NCBI RefSeq assembly: GCF_000003815.2
Contig: NC_049988.1
Location: 10,665,521 to 10,729,520 of the forward strand
Reading direction: 5' to 3'
Length of the DNA stretch: 64,000 nt
Source: Branchiostoma floridae
Taxonomy: Eukaryota > Chordata > Leptocardii > Amphioxiformes > Branchiostomatidae
The position numbers and the translations under genes were made by a program. This document shows, in pieces, positions 60,045 to 64,000 of this stretch. The notes beneath the pieces were generated by a model. It did not search any database and had not been told where the DNA came from. It worked only from the letters and a program-made list of their open reading frames with translations. Each line of letters begins with the position of its first letter. Position 1 is the stretch's first letter.

Positions 60045-61797
60045 ATGATGGAGGAGGTTTCAAACGAGTCAGACTTTGACCTGGAGATGGAGGGTCTGAG
60101 TCTGGAGAACCAGCCGGACGTGGAGCGCTGGCCTCCCGTGGGCGCCACGTCCTCCCCCACCCCGGGGGCGCAGGGGGGCGGGGACCAGCCGCACGTGAGC
60201 GAGATCGAGCGCTTGCGAATGTTGGAGCAGGAACAGGACCAGCTGAACTCCTCGCTGCTGGCGCTCACCACGCACTTCGCTCAAGTACAATTCAGACTCA
60301 AGCAGATCGTCACAGCACCGACGGACGACAAGGAGGTAACTGTAGTTCACACTACTAGGTTAGCAATACAAGCGATTGCTGTTGTTGTTTATAACCGGGG
60401 TATTTGATGGCTGGTGCCTACTAGGACGTCAGTAGATTGGATTAAAAATTCATATCTAAATTAGCACGTCAAAGTACTGGTTAATAAGATGTAAATCAAT
60501 CTTTTCCCAAACACCTGCATTTTGCCTACCACTGCGTCACCGTGACGTCATCACGATCGCTCGTATTGGGTTGACTGGCAAAGGTTCTTACTCATGTATG
60601 ATTTTGTAGACTATTTTGACCTCTCAGAGCACTTTGTGGAATTGTCTATCTAGGGGATATTCAAGGCTCATTAATCATGCCCGTAGCCAGGATTTTGGTT
60701 GGGGGGGTTCTTTTTAGTAATTGTGGGACCATCGAGCGCCGCAGGCGCGAGACTCACGCCAAAGGCGTGAGCTACCTAGGGGGGTCCGGGGGCATGCTCC
60801 CCCGGAAAAATTGAAATTTTGACCCTCTGAAACGCCATTTCCTGCATTTTGATGGACAAAAATCGCTTGCGAAGTTTAATGGAATTTCTATTAAAGGACA
60901 AGGCTTTTGCGTAAGTCTTTGAGGCCAACTCCCTTGACATATTTTCACCATGTCCGACATCAAAGGCGCGAGGCGTCACAATGCAGGTCCAGGGAAATTT
61001 TGAAATCTGGACCCTCTGAAAAGCAATTTCCTGCACTTTCTGGGGCAAATTTTGCTGATAGACTCACTACGATTGGCTGAAATGTCTATCAGGGAAAAAT
61101 GCAAATCAGTCATGCAAAAAAAAATCTTGGACATGAAAAAGTGGACCTTCGAGCCTGAAAAAGTGGACCTTTTGAGCGTGTGGGGGGGTTCTTCCGAACC
61201 CCCCGAACCCCCCCTGGCTACGGGCATGTTAATGGATCGAAATATCACAAAGTTTCATGCTGGTATACAAGTTTCTTCCCATCTTTTATATTTCTGATAT
61301 GACAGAAAGCTTTTAATTAGTGGCTCAAACAAATGTGCTGTAACTTTTGTATGGGTTAACTCCAAACTCCAAAATAGAAATACAAATTATATAAATTTAT
61401 GAATTTTAATGTTACTTGTTTGGTGATATATAAATTAGCATTTGAGACATCAAGAAAACAGTACAGTACAAAATAGAAAGCCCCTTAAAATGTCAAAAAA
61501 CAGCCAGAGCCTAACCTCTACTTTGAGAGTATCTCTTAACTTACATTATGGTGCTATTATAGACATGTTGTATGAATGTAATCATTGTATGAACGATTAA
61601 TGTTTAAACGTATTGTTCTTCGTGTCTTGCAGGGTCTCCTGAAGGAACTGGAGGAGTTTGCCTTCCAAGGCTGCCCTGACGTACGCGGCTGTGTCACGCA
61701 GGACGCACAGATCCTGGACGACATGAGCGAGCGCGAACACGAGTTCCGTATTCTGGAACAGCGCGAGAAACAACAGGAACTGATCAAACAACTCAAG
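60045..61797 (+). CDS. RUNDC1: RUN domain-containing protein 1, first coding exons (partial)
   Basis: Coding exons 60045-60335 and 61633-61797, both in phase 0, give 152 residues. The first has RWPPVGA and SSLLALTTHFAQVQFRLKQI, the second LLKELEEFAFQGCPDV and REKQQELIKQLK. All have close counterparts in vertebrate RUNDC1, in the same order. This part is an acidic N-terminus and the start of a coiled coil. The RUN domain, a small-GTPase-related module, is C-terminal and not present here. The gene must continue past 64000, since no further exon is recognised after 61797. The exon containing the start begins at an acceptor at 60036|60037, so a 5' non-coding exon is expected upstream. A second ATG directly follows the first. 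Confidence 0.85.
60676..61228. mobile_element. Non-autonomous DNA element inside RUNDC1 intron
   Basis: Inverted ends CATGCCCGTAGCCAGG and CCTGGCTACGGGCATG (16 bases, perfect), with G-rich and C-rich subterminal runs. Inside, a unit of about 75 bases carrying GACCCTCTGAAA and ATTTCCTGCA is present at least twice. No transposase. Open frames on the minus strand are repeats of this unit. Confidence 0.78.
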
Positions 61798-62015
61798 GTA
61801 CGGGATAGTGCAGAAATTAAAGGCATTCTCTACTGTGTGTGTTCACCTTGCATTAGGTAGGCTTTGAGTTCGATCCCTGGCAGAGTCATACCAAATGGTA
61901 CATGCTGCTTTCTCTGCTTAGCACTCAGCACTTGAATGAGGAAGAGCATGGGAGCTAAAAACACAACAGCAACTTTTAAACTTAAATTTTATCACTATGT
62001 ATTGTCTTCCTTTAA

Positions 62016-62524
62016 AGGGACATATTGTAGAAATTTGGCGCCAAAATTTCAAATGTTCTGAACTTTAAAATCTCTGATCATATTGACATTTGTAACTTAT
62101 TTCCAACTTATCTGCGTCATTTTATCAAATTTCTAGTGCTAATTGACAACGCCAAAGTAAGCCACAACCAAATTCATTTACTTCCGGGTAGCCTACCGGA
62201 AGTAAGCCGGCCGTAGATTTCCGAACGACCGTTGCGGTCGCAGATCCTCGGAGCTTCGCGGAGACTTTCAACAAACTTCAGTAACGATTCGAGCGAACCA
62301 CCGAACGCGTTCTAAAGCGCACTTTGGTTCGTCGGAGAGTTTGATAAAATGGCGGGCAACTCAAGCGGCGGAGGGAAGTGCGCATATTTTGAGACGTTCT
62401 CGCGGCACAACAAAGTCGTATCAATACGTTGTAAATATTGCTGTGCAGTGTAATGAGGCAGACTCAACTCATAATGTAGAAAAATGGCCGAAAACAGTAA
62501 CTTTACTTTTTACATTATGTCCCT
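62016..62524. mobile_element. TTAA-flanked MITE
   Basis: Ends AGGGACATATTGTA and TACATTATGTCCCT are inverted (one mismatch in 14) and flanked by TTAA on both sides, a piggyBac-like target site. The core contains GC-rich sequence with GACCGTTGCGGTC and no coding capacity. The frame at 62341-62568 is not a gene. Confidence 0.7.
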
Positions 62525-63924
62525 TTAATGAAGGTCATGTTCAAATTCAATATGTTAGTGACCATTGATTGTGACATTGATATTTCAGATATACTGTTAG
62601 ATATTAAAACGAGAGGCATTTTAGAAGTTATTCTAATTTGAAAACACCATAAAATCAATACATTTCATCATGTTAAGTGGGAAACAATGTCACCAGCCAT
62701 TCTCTTTACACAAATCAATAAATGTAGCCTGTTGACAGGCTTAGATCTTTGATCATGGAATGTAGCTGACATGCTTCATGGTAAATGGCCTTTTTTATCC
62801 ATTTACAGAACATTTTCTAACTCGTTTTGTGGTGTTTTTAAGTGATTTTCATTAGGGCCCTGTTTCTACAAACACTTTATCATTTAACCCCTGAAACCAA
62901 TTTCTCCTCAGCTGTTGGTTTCACAACTTAAGATGCAAAATAAAGCGTACAATGGATGATTCTTTGTATGATTTATTTGAATTCTGGATCATAATAATTA
63001 GTATAAGACAGATAATTGGACATATTGTGCTTGTATCCATGGTTGCTGCTGCCATGTATGGTAACTATGGGTAAGACAAGTGACTTTTATAGTAGAGTCC
63101 TGTTTCCCTCCCCTAGTGCAACAATCTTGATAAGTCCTAGCATGAACATTCATCAGTGTTGGTGAATGACTAAACATTACCTAACCGACACTCTGTCTGG
63201 AAAATTTTGGCTCACTCCATCTAAATTGTATCTTAAGAATAATGTATTATGTGGTGCAGTTGTGTTCCTTTTTTGCCACAGCCTCTGCTGACCTTAAACA
63301 TTAGCTACCTTTCCTGACTTTGACAAAAAGGAAACAGATGAACTATCTCAGTTTCAGACTTCCTCTTCTCACAGATCTCAGAAAACTGATGTAAAACATT
63401 GTTGAACATATGGTACATGTATAGCCAAAACTTTATGAAGAACTTGTTTTAGACTATGATTACTCCACAAACACGTCTAGTACTAAATGCAAGCTTAGAT
63501 TTTGCCATCAAGGTTTTATGGCAGCTTTCCCGGTTTCAAAAATATTTCTGTCAAAAATGTCCTCTGATGACGTATGTAAACGTCCGTTGACGTAATCTGG
63601 CCCACAAAAAGGGATTATGGTTTTATTCGTGGATAAATATCCAGCCCTTATATAATATTGGCAATGCCATAGGATTCCTTTCAAATGTCAGTGCTGACGT
63701 ATGGCCATTATGTCACTGCTGCTCTCAAGTGATGGTTGATTGTGCACACTGAATACAGATTGAAACTGTTGACGTAGGATTGTAATGGTAGGTATATGGT
63801 TGGACTACTAAAAATGTCAACATTGCCAGATTTCTTATGAATCCATCTGAAGTTTTTACAACTATGCCATAAAAAAATATTATATATCATGTATGGCTAT
63901 TTAAATCTTTTGAGGAAATCACAT

Positions 63925-64000
63925 AGCCTGGTATCCAGCCGTAATATATAGCTCCTGAGTCTCTTCTCTCCTCTCCGCAATTACGGTTGGATACCAGGCT
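63925..64000. repeat. Inverted repeat at right edge
   Basis: Two 20-base inverted arms with one mismatch surround 36 bases. It could be a short hairpin MITE or one end of something larger beyond the window. Confidence 0.6.

Larger units (their letters stand above)
61798..64000 (+). other. RUNDC1 intron continuing past the window
   Basis: Apart from the MITE at 62016-62524, this is AT-rich with no recognised exon. At the right edge, AGCCTGGTATCCAGCCGTAA and TTACGGTTGGATACCAGGCT form a nearly perfect inverted pair (63925-63944 and 63981-64000), so another small element may begin here. Confidence 0.5.

Noticed and set aside
60772-61048. Minus-strand 90-codon frames in the RUNDC1 intron
   Set aside because: They are two copies of the internal unit of a non-autonomous element, not a conserved protein.

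Overview
The window looks like invertebrate-chordate nuclear DNA, most probably a lancelet (Branchiostoma). It has many-exon genes with GT/AG introns, phase-1 EGF exons, C-type lectin and SEA modules, animal genes (RUNDC1, an OATP transporter, ceramide synthase) and a dense load of short inverted-repeat elements and tRNA- or 5S-derived SINEs. The species cannot be fixed from the sequence alone.

Layout. (1) 0-2.6 kb is repeat-rich and has no gene. (2) 2.6-17.1 kb, plus strand: a 17-exon gene for a type I membrane protein with a signal peptide, C-type lectin domain (CTLD), 14 EGF modules, a SEA-like domain, a transmembrane helix and a tyrosine-rich tail. (3) 20.8-21.5 kb, plus strand: a two-exon secreted CTLD protein. 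(4) 24.4-44.3 kb, minus strand: a 20-exon paralogue of the first gene. It has the same intron phases and several exons of identical length (82, 117, 111, 216 and 106 bases) but a longer array of about 22 EGF modules. The two large genes lie tail to tail around the small lectin gene. (5) 47.9-50.2 kb, minus strand: the 3' part of an organic-anion-transporter (SLCO/OATP) gene that runs into a 100-N gap at 50192-50291. (6) 50.7-54.7 kb is a cluster of mobile elements: a foldback/MULE-like element, an internally deleted mariner and a 5S-derived SINE. (7) 55.4-55.5 kb, minus strand: a first exon of a ceramide synthase with no recognisable later exons. (8) 56.7-58.5 kb, minus strand: a HEPN-type (DZIP3-like) protein with a C-terminal hydrophobic segment. 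(9) 60.0-61.8 kb, plus strand: the first coding exons of RUNDC1, which must continue beyond the window.

The two large lectin genes are the main interest. They form a lectin-EGF-SEA receptor family whose overall plan resembles vertebrate group XIV lectins (thrombomodulin, CD93) by analogy. The family shows ongoing EGF exon duplication, one truncated EGF exon, alternative cytoplasmic tails and a local stretch of unusually high identity between the paralogues. All exon boundaries were read by eye from splice signals, frame and paralogue comparison, so single-base errors are possible.
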